64,000 bases of DNA from contig NZ_CP039712.1 in the NCBI RefSeq assembly GCF_005145005.1, positions 341,001 through 405,000 of the forward strand, in the 5' to 3' direction. The notes below the pieces were generated by a model that did no database searches, was not told where the DNA came from, and worked only from the letters and a program-made list of their open reading frames with translations. Every line of letters starts with the position of its first letter. Within the stretch, counting starts at the first letter, position 1. The DNA is from Vagococcus zengguangii. GTDB taxonomy: Bacteria > Bacillota > Bacilli > Lactobacillales > Vagococcaceae. Of the stretch, positions 1 through 14,060 are shown piece by piece. The position numbers and the translations under genes were made by a program.

Positions 1-3042
<3,042 letters not shown>

Positions 3043-3107
3043 ATTTATTCCTCCTAAAGGCTTTCTGATTTTTATGATTAGTAATGTATGTAGTGAATTC
3101 ACTTATT

Positions 3108-3136
3108 ATTATGACATAACATAAAAACGGTTTCAA
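3108..3136 (-). promoter_or_regulatory. Promoter of the neopullulanase-glucosidase operon with overlapping cre-like site
   Basis: Read on the minus strand, TTGAAA (3131-3136) and CATAAT (3108-3113) are separated by exactly 17 nt. A cre-like sequence, TAAAAACGGTTTCA at 3122-3135, matches the CcpA consensus TGWAANCGNTNWCA at all but one position and overlaps the -35 box, suggesting carbon catabolite repression. Confidence 0.65.
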
Positions 3137-3145
3137 CAATAATAT

Positions 3146-3159
3146 CGCAATCGGTTGCG
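3146..3159. promoter_or_regulatory. LacI-type (MalR-like) operator 1
   Basis: CGCAATCGGTTGCG is a near-perfect palindrome with the central CG typical of LacI-family operators. It lies just upstream of the minus-strand -35 box and shares the core CAAWCGGTTGC with a second site at 3359-3370. MalR is the expected ligand-responsive repressor (known for maltose loci in Firmicutes); no malR gene is in this window. Confidence 0.6.
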
Positions 3160-3345
3160 TTTAAACTATTAAAGAATTAGGTTGAGGATGTGAAGAAAAA
3201 TTAAGTTGATAGATAAATAGCTTTAAATCAGTATTTACAAGATTTTTTTATTAATATCACTTGTTTTATTTTGTGTTTTCAGATGGTGTTAAAAGTGGTT
3301 CAGACCATTTTTTTGTAAAAAAAATAAGCTTTCGAGAAAAAGTAG

Positions 3346-3374
3346 TTGACATTTTAGACAAACGGTTGCACAAT
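3346..3374 (+). promoter_or_regulatory. Promoter of the maltodextrin importer with MalR-like operator 2 in the spacer
   Basis: TTGACA (3346-3351), a 17-nt spacer and CACAAT (3369-3374). The spacer contains ACAAACGGTTGCA, which shares its core with operator 1. A repressor bound here would lie between -35 and -10 and block RNA polymerase directly. Confidence 0.65.
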
Positions 3375-3414
3375 AGGTTTATAGAATTTAATAAAAGTTT
3401 TAGGGGAGGATATT

Positions 3415-4650
3415 ATGAAAAAGCAAACAAAAAGATTTTTAGGTGTAGGTGCAACATTAGGTTTATCAGCGCTATTGTTAGCAGGTTGTAGTGGAGAAAA
3501 GGAAACGGAACAAGCGACAGATACTTCGAAAGTAAATGAAAACGCTTCTATTAAACTTTGGGTAGATGCGGCTCAAGTTGAAACATATCAAGGGATTGTT
3601 GATGAGTTCCAAAAAGAAAATCCTAATTGGAAAGTGACGATTAAACCAAGTGAATCAGCAACTGCTCAAGAAAACATTAAGAAAGATCCAAGTGCAGCAG
3701 CCGATGTCTTCATGTTCCCACATGACCATATTGGACAAATGGTTGAAGCGGGTATGATCTATCCAAATACAAAATATGAAGAAACTGTTAAAGCTAACAA
3801 TATTGAAAGCGCTGTAGACGCGGCATCATATGACGGTAAATTATATGGTTATCCATACGGTGTTGAAACACAAATTCTTTATTATAATAAATCAAAACTT
3901 AGCGAAGACGATGTGAAATCTTGGAATACGTTAACATCTAAAGGTAAATTGGGTACAAACTTTGGTGAAGCAGGTGCTAACTACATCTTTACACCGCTAT
4001 TCATGTCTAACGGAAACGTTTTATACGGTGAAAACGGTGAAGACTTGAAAGGGACAAACTTTAACAACGATAAAGGGGTTCAAGTATTAGAGTGGATTCG
4101 CGCTCAAAAAGACAATAAAGGCGTAGTTCAATCAAACGCTGAAGCATTGTCTAACTTAGAAAGTGGCAAAGTAGATGCGTTCTTATCTGGACCATGGTCT
4201 AAAAACGATGTTGAAAAAGCTTTAGGTGACAACTTTGCAGCAGCACCTTATCCAACAGTAGACTTTGGCGATGGCGAAGTACAACAAAAAGCATTCCTAG
4301 GGGTTAAATTATTCGGTGTTAATGCAGCGACTAAGAGCCCAGTAGCAGCGATGGCTTTAGCAGATTACATCACAAGTAAAGAAAGTCAATTAACTGTTTT
4401 TGAAGGTCATGGAACTATTCCATCAAACATTGAAGCACAAGCAGATGAGAATGTTCAAGCTGATGCTGTAACGCAAGCTGTTATGACCATGAGTGATGCT
4501 GATCATTCATTCGTAATGCCTAAATTACCTGCAATGGTAACATTCTGGGGTCCATCAGATGCGGTAATCAATGATACTTACAATGACAAAATTTCTGCTG
4601 ATGAGTACCAAGCAAAATTAGACAAATTAGTTGAAGATACAAGTAAATAA
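3415..4650 (+). CDS. mdxE: Maltose/maltodextrin ABC transporter substrate-binding lipoprotein
   Basis: Membrane-anchored sugar-binding protein that captures maltodextrins outside the cell and hands them to the MdxF/MdxG permeases. The 411-residue product has a lipoprotein signal peptide ending LLLAGC, with Cys25 as the lipidation site, then a low-complexity linker and a type-1 solute-binding fold, the usual size for MalE/MdxE. The start follows AGGGGAGG closely. It is first in a three-gene unit; a strong hairpin separates it from mdxF, as often seen where the binding protein must be made in excess. No ATPase is encoded here, so a shared MsmK/MdxK-type ATPase elsewhere is inferred. Confidence 0.92.
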   Translation: MKKQTKRFLGVGATLGLSALLLAGCSGEKETEQATDTSKVNENASIKLWVDAAQVETYQGIVDEFQKENPNWKVTIKPSESATAQENIKKDPSAAADVFMFPHDHIGQMVEAGMIYPNTKYEETVKANNIESAVDAASYDGKLYGYPYGVETQILYYNKSKLSEDDVKSWNTLTSKGKLGTNFGEAGANYIFTPLFMSNGNVLYGENGEDLKGTNFNNDKGVQVLEWIRAQKDNKGVVQSNAEALSNLESGKVDAFLSGPWSKNDVEKALGDNFAAAPYPTVDFGDGEVQQKAFLGVKLFGVNAATKSPVAAMALADYITSKESQLTVFEGHGTIPSNIEAQADENVQADAVTQAVMTMSDADHSFVMPKLPAMVTFWGPSDAVINDTYNDKISADEYQAKLDKLVEDTSK

Positions 4651-4670
4651 GCAATAAATTGTAAAATTTA

Positions 4671-4701
4671 AGTAGGAAGGAAGTTGTTATTCCTTCCTAC
4701 T
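4671..4701 (+). promoter_or_regulatory. Intercistronic stem-loop between mdxE and mdxF
   Basis: AGTAGGAAGGAA and its exact complement TTCCTTCCTACT form a 12-bp stem with a 7-nt loop. There is no long T-run after it, so it is more likely a 3' end stabiliser or partial terminator than a full stop. It would let the binding protein outnumber the permeases. Confidence 0.6.
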
Positions 4702-4751
4702 TTCTACATTAATAGGGTAGAAGTCAAGAAAAGAATGGGATGTGAAAAGTT

Positions 4752-6104
4752 ATGGATACGACTCATGTGAAAGGAAAATTATCATTTAGACAGTTGTTTA
4801 AAGAAGGCGATTTAGCGACAAAACTTTCTTATTTCGTAATGGGAAGTGCTAACTTTGCTAATAAACAATTTGTTAAGGGATTAGGATTTTTAGCATTAGA
4901 AGTTGGGTTTATTGCTTGGTTAGCAATGAATGGTATTAAGGCGTTATCAATGTTACAAACATTAGGAACAAAGACACAGGGCTGGATATTGGATGAGGAA
5001 CTAGGAATTGAAATTCAACAACCTGGTGACAATTCAATGCTGTTATTATTATTTGGAATCGCTGCACTTATTGTTATCGCCATGTTCTTAGTAATGTATG
5101 TGATGAATTTAAAAAGCGCTCGCAAAATCCATTTATTAAAACAAGAAGGTAAAGCATTACCAACATTAAAAGAAGATTTACGTTCGTTACTAAATGAAAA
5201 CTTCCACATCACATTGATGACTATTCCGTTACTTGGTGTTTTAATGTTCACGGTCTTACCATTGATTTATATGGTGTCTATTGCGTTTACAAGCTATGAT
5301 CATAATCACTTGCCACCAAAAAATTTATTTAGTTGGGTAGGATTTGAGAATTTCGGTAAAGTGATTACCGGTGACATCGCCAGTACCTTCTTCCCAGTTT
5401 TTGGATGGACGATGGTGTGGGCTGTTTTAGCAACGGCTACAACGTTCTTCTTTGGAATTTTATTAGCGTTATTAATTAATGCTAAAGGCGTAAAAGGTAA
5501 AAAAGTTTGGCGTACAATTTTTGTGATTACAATGGCAGTGCCGCAATTTGTTAGCTTACTATTAATGGCTAATATGTTTAACGGAGCGGGTCCGGTTAAT
5601 GCTCTATTGCAAAATTGGGGGCTGATTAGCGAGCCGATTCCGTTTTTAACAGATGGGTTACTAGCTAAAATTACGATTATCTTTGTTAATATGTGGGTTG
5701 GGATTCCTGTTACGATGCTAGTTGCAACGGGGATTATTACTAACTTGCCAACGGATCAAATCGAAGCGGCAGAAATTGATGGCGCAACGAAATTACAAGT
5801 TTTCAAAAACATTACGTTCCCACAAATTTTATTTGTGATGGCACCAAGTTTGATTCAACAATTTATTGGAAACATCAATAACTTTAACGTTATTTTCTTA
5901 TTAACAGGTGGACAACCAGCCAACAGTAATTTTTATAATGCTGGGGAAACAGATTTATTAGTGACATGGTTATACAAATTAACGGTGTCCGCAGCTGACT
6001 ACAACTTAGCGTCAGTAATCGGTATCTTAATCTTTGTTTTATCAGCAGTGTTCTCATTAATTGCGTATACACGCAGTGGTTCATACAATACGGAAGGGGC
6101 GTAA
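4752..6104 (+). CDS. mdxF: Maltodextrin ABC transporter permease (MalF type)
   Basis: Integral membrane subunit of the maltodextrin importer, 450 residues, longer than a minimal permease because of extra N-terminal membrane segments before the transport core, as in Firmicute MalF/MdxF. The cytoplasmic EAA loop that contacts the ATPase is visible as EAAEIDGATKLQVFKNI around residue 339. The gene is followed after 5 nt by the second permease. The ribosome site is weak (GGGATGTGAAAAG), consistent with lower production than the binding protein. Family assignment is firm; the exact sugar is inferred from the neighbouring GH13 enzymes. Confidence 0.9.
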   Translation: MDTTHVKGKLSFRQLFKEGDLATKLSYFVMGSANFANKQFVKGLGFLALEVGFIAWLAMNGIKALSMLQTLGTKTQGWILDEELGIEIQQPGDNSMLLLLFGIAALIVIAMFLVMYVMNLKSARKIHLLKQEGKALPTLKEDLRSLLNENFHITLMTIPLLGVLMFTVLPLIYMVSIAFTSYDHNHLPPKNLFSWVGFENFGKVITGDIASTFFPVFGWTMVWAVLATATTFFFGILLALLINAKGVKGKKVWRTIFVITMAVPQFVSLLLMANMFNGAGPVNALLQNWGLISEPIPFLTDGLLAKITIIFVNMWVGIPVTMLVATGIITNLPTDQIEAAEIDGATKLQVFKNITFPQILFVMAPSLIQQFIGNINNFNVIFLLTGGQPANSNFYNAGETDLLVTWLYKLTVSAADYNLASVIGILIFVLSAVFSLIAYTRSGSYNTEGA

Positions 6105-6109
6105 TCATT

Positions 6110-6949
6110 ATGCAAAAACAAAAACGAAATACCGCAATCTGGCAACATGCTTTATTAACTGTTTTAGCAATCGTCTGGATTTTCCCCATTGTATGGATTG
6201 TATTAACCAGTTTTAGGGGAGAAGGTGGGGCATTTGTCACTTACTTCATTCCCAAGGATTTTACGTTAGAAAACTATAAAATGTTGTTAACAAGTAATAC
6301 GTATCCGTTTGTTAGATGGTTCTTCAATACCTTATTTGTCGCAATTTGTAGCTGTATTCTTTCAACGTTGATTACCATCGCTATGGCTTACTCGCTTAGC
6401 CGCTTACGTTTCAGAATGAGAAAACCATTCTTGAAAGTCGCGTTAGTCTTAAATATGTTCCCAGGTTTCATGAGTATGATTGCTGTTTACTACATCTTAA
6501 AAGCGATGAACCTAACAGGTAGTTTACTAGCGTTAATCATTGTCTATTCTTCAGGAGCAGCATTAGGGTTCTATATTGCTAAAGGTTTCTTTGATACGAT
6601 TCCAATGGCGCTTGATGAGTCAGCGATGATTGATGGCGCAAGCAAATTTGAAATTTTTACTAAAATTACATTGCCATTAAGTAAACCAATCATTGTTTAC
6701 ACCGCTTTAATGGCCTTTATGGCACCGTGGATGGACTTTATTTTCGCCAAAATCATCTTAGGTGATAATGTTGAAAAATACACCGTCGCGATTGGTCTAT
6801 TCACCATGCAGACCAAAGATAAAATCAACGAATATTTCATGGCCTTTACAGCTGGTTGTGTTTTAATTGCTATTCCGATCACTCTACTATTTATCTTCAT
6901 GCAAAAATACTATGTTGAAGGTATCACAAATGGTTCGGTTAAAGGTTAA
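6110..6949 (+). CDS. mdxG: Maltodextrin ABC transporter permease (MalG type)
   Basis: Second membrane subunit of the importer, 279 residues with about six membrane segments, the normal MalG/MdxG length. The ATPase-contact loop reads DESAMIDGASKFEIFTKITLP. It pairs with MdxF to form the translocation pore. It is the last gene of the mdxEFG unit and is followed by a very strong bidirectional terminator. Confidence 0.91.
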   Translation: MQKQKRNTAIWQHALLTVLAIVWIFPIVWIVLTSFRGEGGAFVTYFIPKDFTLENYKMLLTSNTYPFVRWFFNTLFVAICSCILSTLITIAMAYSLSRLRFRMRKPFLKVALVLNMFPGFMSMIAVYYILKAMNLTGSLLALIIVYSSGAALGFYIAKGFFDTIPMALDESAMIDGASKFEIFTKITLPLSKPIIVYTALMAFMAPWMDFIFAKIILGDNVEKYTVAIGLFTMQTKDKINEYFMAFTAGCVLIAIPITLLFIFMQKYYVEGITNGSVKG

Positions 6950-6952
6950 ACA

Positions 6953-7003
6953 AAAAATCCGAAAACAGAGAGGATGAGCCCTCTCTGTTTTCGGATTTTT
7001 TTA
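6953..7003. terminator. Bidirectional rho-independent terminator
   Basis: A 21-bp perfect stem (6953-6973 with 6980-7000) closes a 6-nt loop, with A-run and T-run at the two ends. It ends mdxG on the plus strand and the convergent YjeM-like gene on the minus strand. Confidence 0.95.
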
Positions 7004-8491
7004 TTTAAGTTGTTGTTTTTTTTCGTAGTTTCCAAATAATATTAAAGCAACAACACTAAAGAAGACCGGTCCAACAATTGACCAAATTGTTTCGCTGAGA
7101 TTACCATTCATAGCGGGATTGATAATCGTAAAGACGTTTGCAAAACCAACCACAAAAATTACCATGTACGCTGCTGCTTTAGCCTTTCCGGTTGATTTAT
7201 ACATTTCAAAAGGTTTGTTTATTGTTTGATTGTTTTTAAAACCAATAAATGCGATAGCTAAGAACATGTTAGGAATGGTCATCGATACATTAGTCATAGC
7301 AGTTAAAATTTGGAAAAATTTTGCGGCACTGTCACCACCAAATGATACAAATGCAATGATAACAGAGACAATTAGTGCTTGAATCCACATGGCATAAGTG
7401 GGCATGTCGTTTTTAGTTTGTGACCATTTAGCTGGCCAAATTTCACTAGGTGTGCCTTCAATGATTTGTTTTAATGGTGAGAAGATTAAAGTGAAGAACG
7501 CACCAGATAATGCTAAAAACATTGATAGGCCCATGTAACGACTGAACCAGTTACCAATTGTCATTGCAGTAGCATCTGATAAATTCAGAGCTAAACCTAG
7601 TTGATAGCCCATATTATTCATCGTGATGTAAGCAACATTTCCAAGTGTTGTTTCAGCTTCGCTAAATTGTGTATAGGCAAATGTCCAGTTAGTAAACGAT
7701 CCGACAATGAAAATACCAATCGCATAACCAACAGCAATCACTATCGCTGAAATCGTTACTGCTTTAGGGAAAGTTACTTCCGCGTTTTCTGTTTGATCGA
7801 CTAAACCACCAACAGCTTCAATACCGCCAAAAGCAAAAATTGCAAAAACTAAAAAGCTGAAAATCGAAATCATTGATTGATAACTCTCGTTGGGTGAGCT
7901 AATAAACGCTTTAGCACTGACAGGTTGCAGCATTTCGCCACCGTTAAGTGCTAAAATGATTAAACCACCAACGATTAATAAGACATTTAACAAAGCAATT
8001 GCAGTTCCGCCAACCGATGTGACTTTTTTGACTTTATCTAAGCCTTTTGAAGAAACAATTGTGATAAGTAAAATCCATAAAATAGCTAGTACACCTAATG
8101 TTTGGACCCCATTAAGGCCAAATAAGCTCCAAGACTGTGTTTTGTCTACACCAAAAATAAAATTTGAAAGAGGAATCCAAATGCCAGACCCTACATTAAC
8201 CATCCAAATAATAAATGAGGCGTACCACATGAACGTTCCAACGAACGCGAATTTGGGGCTGATTGATTCCGCCATCCATGAGTAAATGCCACCTTTTGAA
8301 TTTTTAAAAGCTGCACCAAACTCAGCCAACATAAAAGCGAATGGTAGGAAAAAAGTCAATGCTGCTAAAATATACCAAGGAATTGATGCGTATCCCATTA
8401 AGTAATAAGCTCGTGGTATATTAGTGAAGCCAAAAACTGATGTGAAAATCATTAATATAAGTGTAACAAGGGTTAGTTTTTTCTTTGCCAA
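7001..8491 (-). CDS. yjeM: APC-family amino acid transporter, YjeM-like (glutamate/GABA family)
   Basis: Membrane transporter of 496 residues with about 12 predicted helices. It closely follows E. coli YjeM through its length: LILMIFTSVFGFTN at the N-terminus, then KGGIYSWM, FAIFAFGGIEAVGGLVD and ANVFTIINP. The family is placed near glutamate/GABA antiporters, but the YjeM substrate is not established, so substrate here is open. The start is TTG at 8489-8491, preceded by GGAGG at normal distance; no ATG fits the alignment better. It is a single-gene unit ending at a shared terminator. Confidence 0.88.
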   Translation of the reverse strand: MAKKKLTLVTLILMIFTSVFGFTNIPRAYYLMGYASIPWYILAALTFFLPFAFMLAEFGAAFKNSKGGIYSWMAESISPKFAFVGTFMWYASFIIWMVNVGSGIWIPLSNFIFGVDKTQSWSLFGLNGVQTLGVLAILWILLITIVSSKGLDKVKKVTSVGGTAIALLNVLLIVGGLIILALNGGEMLQPVSAKAFISSPNESYQSMISIFSFLVFAIFAFGGIEAVGGLVDQTENAEVTFPKAVTISAIVIAVGYAIGIFIVGSFTNWTFAYTQFSEAETTLGNVAYITMNNMGYQLGLALNLSDATAMTIGNWFSRYMGLSMFLALSGAFFTLIFSPLKQIIEGTPSEIWPAKWSQTKNDMPTYAMWIQALIVSVIIAFVSFGGDSAAKFFQILTAMTNVSMTIPNMFLAIAFIGFKNNQTINKPFEMYKSTGKAKAAAYMVIFVVGFANVFTIINPAMNGNLSETIWSIVGPVFFSVVALILFGNYEKKQQLK

Positions 8492-8757
8492 TATAAAAAT
8501 ACCTCCATTTTTATTTTTATTGTTATTTTACTTTTTTAGTATATAGTTTGCATGAGTGAATAAGTCGATTATTAAAAAAAATTAATTCGAATTTTTAATG
8601 AATAATTTGTTAATACTAATTGGCAGTATAACTAAAATGATTATTGTTAAAAGTGAAAATAAAGAGGACAGAGATAAAAGTAGTATGCGTGATAAAAATC
8701 AAGTTTTAGAGATTTTTTAGTATTTGTAATATAATAAAGTCAAAAGGAGGGAGCGAG

Positions 8758-9813
8758 ATGATGGGGAGATGGATCCGGCAATATCTTTTGGGAACGTTTT
8801 GGTATCGTTATCGTTTGTCCGAAGATGATGAAGCAAGTCTCGCGCAACAACTTCCAACAATTGAACAGGTGTTAAAGCAACGAGATGGTTGGGATCAAAA
8901 AGCTACTAGCCGTTTTATCAATGAGATGGCAAAACGCTATTTGAAACAATCACCGGAGATAAAGTTTGATCACGTTATCTTAACAGGCTTAAAAGAAACC
9001 GAGCTAGTGGGCGGAGAACTTTATGAGAAAATGTTTCGTGCTGTAAAACGACCGCCAGCTAAAAAAATAGCCTTATTATTGGATCAAATGGGAGCGCAAT
9101 TTGATGAGAATGGTATGTTGCAATTAGTCGGGCCCCATACGTTTGATGTGAAAATGGCTCCTCATGGGAAGTTTTTACATTATTTTGCTAAATTAGTCCA
9201 ACGAGCGTATGGAAGTGAACTATTACAGGATAAGCGTCTTCATCAGTTTAGAATGTATCTTGATGAGCATAATATACGTTATATTCGTGTATATTTTAAA
9301 TTACCACGAATGACCGATGAGCAAGCCTTACAACTATATGTGAAAACAGCACGTAAAAATGGTGGGCTAGGTGGTCGTCGATTAATTGCCGAACGTGGTC
9401 GATTTCATAATAAGTCTAAACCTAACGTACCACGAACGAGTGAAAATCGGAAACGTCTTTGTCCTAATTTTCACGGGGAGTTCATTATAGATGATGAGGG
9501 AGAATTTGTGAGCCAGTGGAATGTGCTACATCGTGATAATGAACACCGAGTCATCAGTGATTGGTCGTACTATCAAAGGATTTATCGTGATAAAATTGAC
9601 TATTTTGAGGAGCAAATAATTAATGGTGAGTCATTTAATTATGCTAGTTGGAATGGTAAAATTCATCGGCATTTAGATGTATATCCAACTAGAAGACTAG
9701 ATTATCCGATTAGAAGGAAAATTGCGAAGAAATGGCGTAGTCCAGGTTTAAAAGAGTATAAGTGGCGTCAGAAAGATCGTCAACGTACGAAGTATTATCG
9801 TCGTGGTTTATAA
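8758..9813 (+). CDS. Uncharacterised protein, possibly DUF3114-like
   Basis: I do not recognise a function. The 351-residue protein has no signal peptide or membrane segment, is rich in Arg/Lys and Tyr, and ends in a very basic tail (after about residue 300). Landmarks are HQFRMYLDEHNIRYIRVYFKL near residue 162 and FHGEFIIDDEGEFVSQWN near residue 238, which recall the streptococcal DUF3114 group; that is from memory and uncertain. AAAGGAGGGAG precedes two adjacent ATGs (8758 and 8761); either could be used. A HesB-like gene follows after 21 nt, so the two probably share a transcript. A TATAAT-like box lies at 8730-8735 without a convincing -35. Confidence 0.75.
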   Translation: MMGRWIRQYLLGTFWYRYRLSEDDEASLAQQLPTIEQVLKQRDGWDQKATSRFINEMAKRYLKQSPEIKFDHVILTGLKETELVGGELYEKMFRAVKRPPAKKIALLLDQMGAQFDENGMLQLVGPHTFDVKMAPHGKFLHYFAKLVQRAYGSELLQDKRLHQFRMYLDEHNIRYIRVYFKLPRMTDEQALQLYVKTARKNGGLGGRRLIAERGRFHNKSKPNVPRTSENRKRLCPNFHGEFIIDDEGEFVSQWNVLHRDNEHRVISDWSYYQRIYRDKIDYFEEQIINGESFNYASWNGKIHRHLDVYPTRRLDYPIRRKIAKKWRSPGLKEYKWRQKDRQRTKYYRRGL

Positions 9814-9834
9814 TAAATTGAGAGGTGATTTGAG

Positions 9835-10191
9835 ATGAGATTAACTATTACAGAAGCAGTTTTAGAAAAATTGGGTGAAAAAATAACACCGGACGCAGCA
9901 TTATACTTGGATTTTATTGATGGTGATAGTCCCGGTTATCAAGGAGCGATTAGTTGTACATTAGCAGTTGCTTTTCGTTTCTTAATTGTAACGGAAGACA
10001 AAGAGCAACCAGCGTTTGATTTATATCAAACAAAATTAACGAGTAACGTAGGCGAAATTGGTGTCAAAGCTAGTTCTCTACGCTATTTAGAAGACGAAAT
10101 GCGTCTAGATTTCAATCCATCAACTTATCGTTACCAATTAAAAGGGGATAGTGGTATTCTAGCAGATCAAGTGGCAATCGAATGTATGTAG
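9835..10191 (+). CDS. HesB/YqkB-like iron-sulfur cluster biosynthesis family protein
   Basis: Small cytoplasmic protein of 118 residues with the compact beta-rich fold of HesB-like A-type proteins. Unlike IscA/SufA, it lacks the Cys-X-Cys C-terminal motif; only Cys in ISCTLAV and a penultimate-region Cys in IECM remain, so a cluster-carrier role is doubtful. Such short HesB-like proteins are common in Lactobacillales, and their function is unproven. AGAGGTGATTTGAG supplies the ribosome site. It is downstream of the uncharacterised 351-residue gene and ends before a bidirectional terminator. Confidence 0.75.
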   Translation: MRLTITEAVLEKLGEKITPDAALYLDFIDGDSPGYQGAISCTLAVAFRFLIVTEDKEQPAFDLYQTKLTSNVGEIGVKASSLRYLEDEMRLDFNPSTYRYQLKGDSGILADQVAIECM

Positions 10192-10205
10192 CCATTGATA
10201 GAACG

Positions 10206-10241
10206 AAAAATAAGCCGACACATAATGTGTTGGCTTATTTT
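10206..10241. terminator. Bidirectional terminator
   Basis: AAATAAGCC and GGCTTATTT arms, continued by ACACA/TGTGT with one mismatch, sit between convergent genes with A- and T-runs on either side. Confidence 0.85.
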
Positions 10242-10252
10242 AGTTGTGGCTA

Positions 10253-12737
<2,485 letters not shown>

Positions 12738-12752
12738 GTTATCGTCCTCTTT

Positions 12753-13919
12753 TTATGATAATACACGGGCGCCGTCGTCAACAGATGCAATATAGAAGTC
12801 TGCAGCGTAGCCGATTGTGTCTAAGTATACAGTATTAACAGCTTCTTTGAACGCTTCAACGTTATCTTTGTTAACTAAAGCAATTGCACAGCCACCAAAA
12901 CCAGCACCAGTCATACGAGCGCCGTAAACGCCTGGTTGATTTTGAGCGGTAGCGACTAATGTATCTAGTTCAATCCCGGTTACCTCATAGTCCATTTTAA
13001 GTGATTCATGTGAGGCATTCAATAGGCGACCAAAAGTTTCTAGGTCGTTACGTACAAGCGCTTCTTTGGCTTTTAGCGTGCGTTGATTTTCTGTGACCGC
13101 ATGTTTAGCACGGCGTTCTAGGATGTCATCGTTGATTAAGTGACGATTTGCTTCAAATGTCTCTTCGTCTAGTTCACCTAGAGATTGAATCGCTAGGTGT
13201 GTTTGCAAGCGTCGCAATGCTTCTTCACATTCAGCGCGACGTTCGTTATATTTAGAGTCGGCCAATTCACGGCGTTTGTTGGTATTCATAATAACAATCA
13301 CGTTGTCACCAAAAACAGCCGGTACTAACTCATAGTTTAATGTATTAGTATCTAACAACATAGCTTGGTCTTTTTTTCCCATCCCAATAGCAAATTGATC
13401 CATGATACCAGAATTAACACCAATGAATTCATTTTCTGTTTTTTTTCCATATTTGACTAACTCTAATTGAGGAATACCCAAATCAAAGTGATGGTTAACG
13501 ATTACTCCGGTTAAAAGTTCGATTGAGGCTGAAGAAGAAAGGCCAGCGCCGTTAGGAATATTACCGTAGAAGAAGATGTCTAAACCATGCGTTAATTTGT
13601 GCCCATCTTCTTGTATATACTTCATCATGCCTTTAGGATAGTTCGTCCAGTTGTCTGTTTTTTTATAGTCTAAGTCGTCAAGTGATACCGTAATGATACC
13701 TAAATCTGGGAAATTACCTGAATAAAAACGTAAAAGTTGGTCATCGCGTTTTTTTGTTAGACCATAGGTACCGATAGTAATGGCAGCGGGAAAAACGTGG
13801 CCGCCATTGTAGTCAGTGTGCTCACCGATTAAGTTGATACGACCAGGCGAGAAGAAAACGCCTTCATTTTTTGTGCCGAAAATTGTTTCAAATTGAGAAG
13901 TTAGTTGTTTCAAGTTCAT
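12753..13919 (-). CDS. galK: Galactokinase
   Basis: Phosphorylates galactose at C1 with ATP, the entry step of the Leloir pathway. The 388-residue protein shows the galactokinase signature [15 protein letters not shown] near residue 27, the GHMP kinase ATP loop GAGLSSSAS, and the C-terminal [17 protein letters not shown] precedes the ATG at normal distance. It is first in galK-galT-galR and directly follows a promoter with inverted repeats around the -10 box. Confidence 0.96.
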   Translation of the reverse strand: MNLKQLTSQFETIFGTKNEGVFFSPGRINLIGEHTDYNGGHVFPAAITIGTYGLTKKRDDQLLRFYSGNFPDLGIITVSLDDLDYKKTDNWTNYPKGMMKYIQEDGHKLTHGLDIFFYGNIPNGAGLSSSASIELLTGVIVNHHFDLGIPQLELVKYGKKTENEFIGVNSGIMDQFAIGMGKKDQAMLLDTNTLNYELVPAVFGDNVIVIMNTNKRRELADSKYNERRAECEEALRRLQTHLAIQSLGELDEETFEANRHLINDDILERRAKHAVTENQRTLKAKEALVRNDLETFGRLLNASHESLKMDYEVTGIELDTLVATAQNQPGVYGARMTGAGFGGCAIALVNKDNVEAFKEAVNTVYLDTIGYAADFYIASVDDGARVLS

Positions 13920-13942
13920 GTGTAAAGCCTCCTATTAATTAA

Positions 13943-13983
13943 TTTAGTAAATTAATTATAAAATATTTACTAAATAATTTCAA
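13943..13983 (-). promoter_or_regulatory. galK promoter with GalR-type operator half-sites around the -10 box
   Basis: On the minus strand, TTGAAA (13978-13983) and TATAAT (13955-13960) are 17 nt apart. The arms TTTAGTAAAT (13943-13952) and ATTTACTAAA (13965-13974) are exact complements and bracket the -10 box, one in the spacer and one just downstream. GalR from this operon is the likely ligand. Confidence 0.75.
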
Positions 13984-13993
13984 TCCCAAATGC

Positions 13994-14033
13994 TAAATAA
14001 AAAGTGTCACAACCTGAAAACGGCTGTGACACT
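13994..14033 (-). terminator. Terminator of the lactonase gene
   Basis: AGTGTCACA (14003-14011) pairs with TGTGACACT (14025-14033). Read on the minus strand the stem is followed by TTTTTATTT. It isolates the lactonase gene from the gal promoter. Confidence 0.85.
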
Positions 14034-14060
14034 AAAAATATTGGTCTTAATGGTTTGTGA

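Noticed and set aside
3043-3102. N-terminal extension of the neopullulanase
   Set aside because: The extension contains the ribosome site for the internal ATG and does not look like part of the CBM34 domain.
5890-6240. Open frame of 116 residues on the minus strand across mdxF/mdxG
   Set aside because: It overlaps two clear permease genes, has no ribosome site and no coherent protein features.
7890-8285. Open frame of 131 residues on the plus strand inside the YjeM-like gene
   Set aside because: It is antisense to a well-aligned transporter and has no ribosome site.
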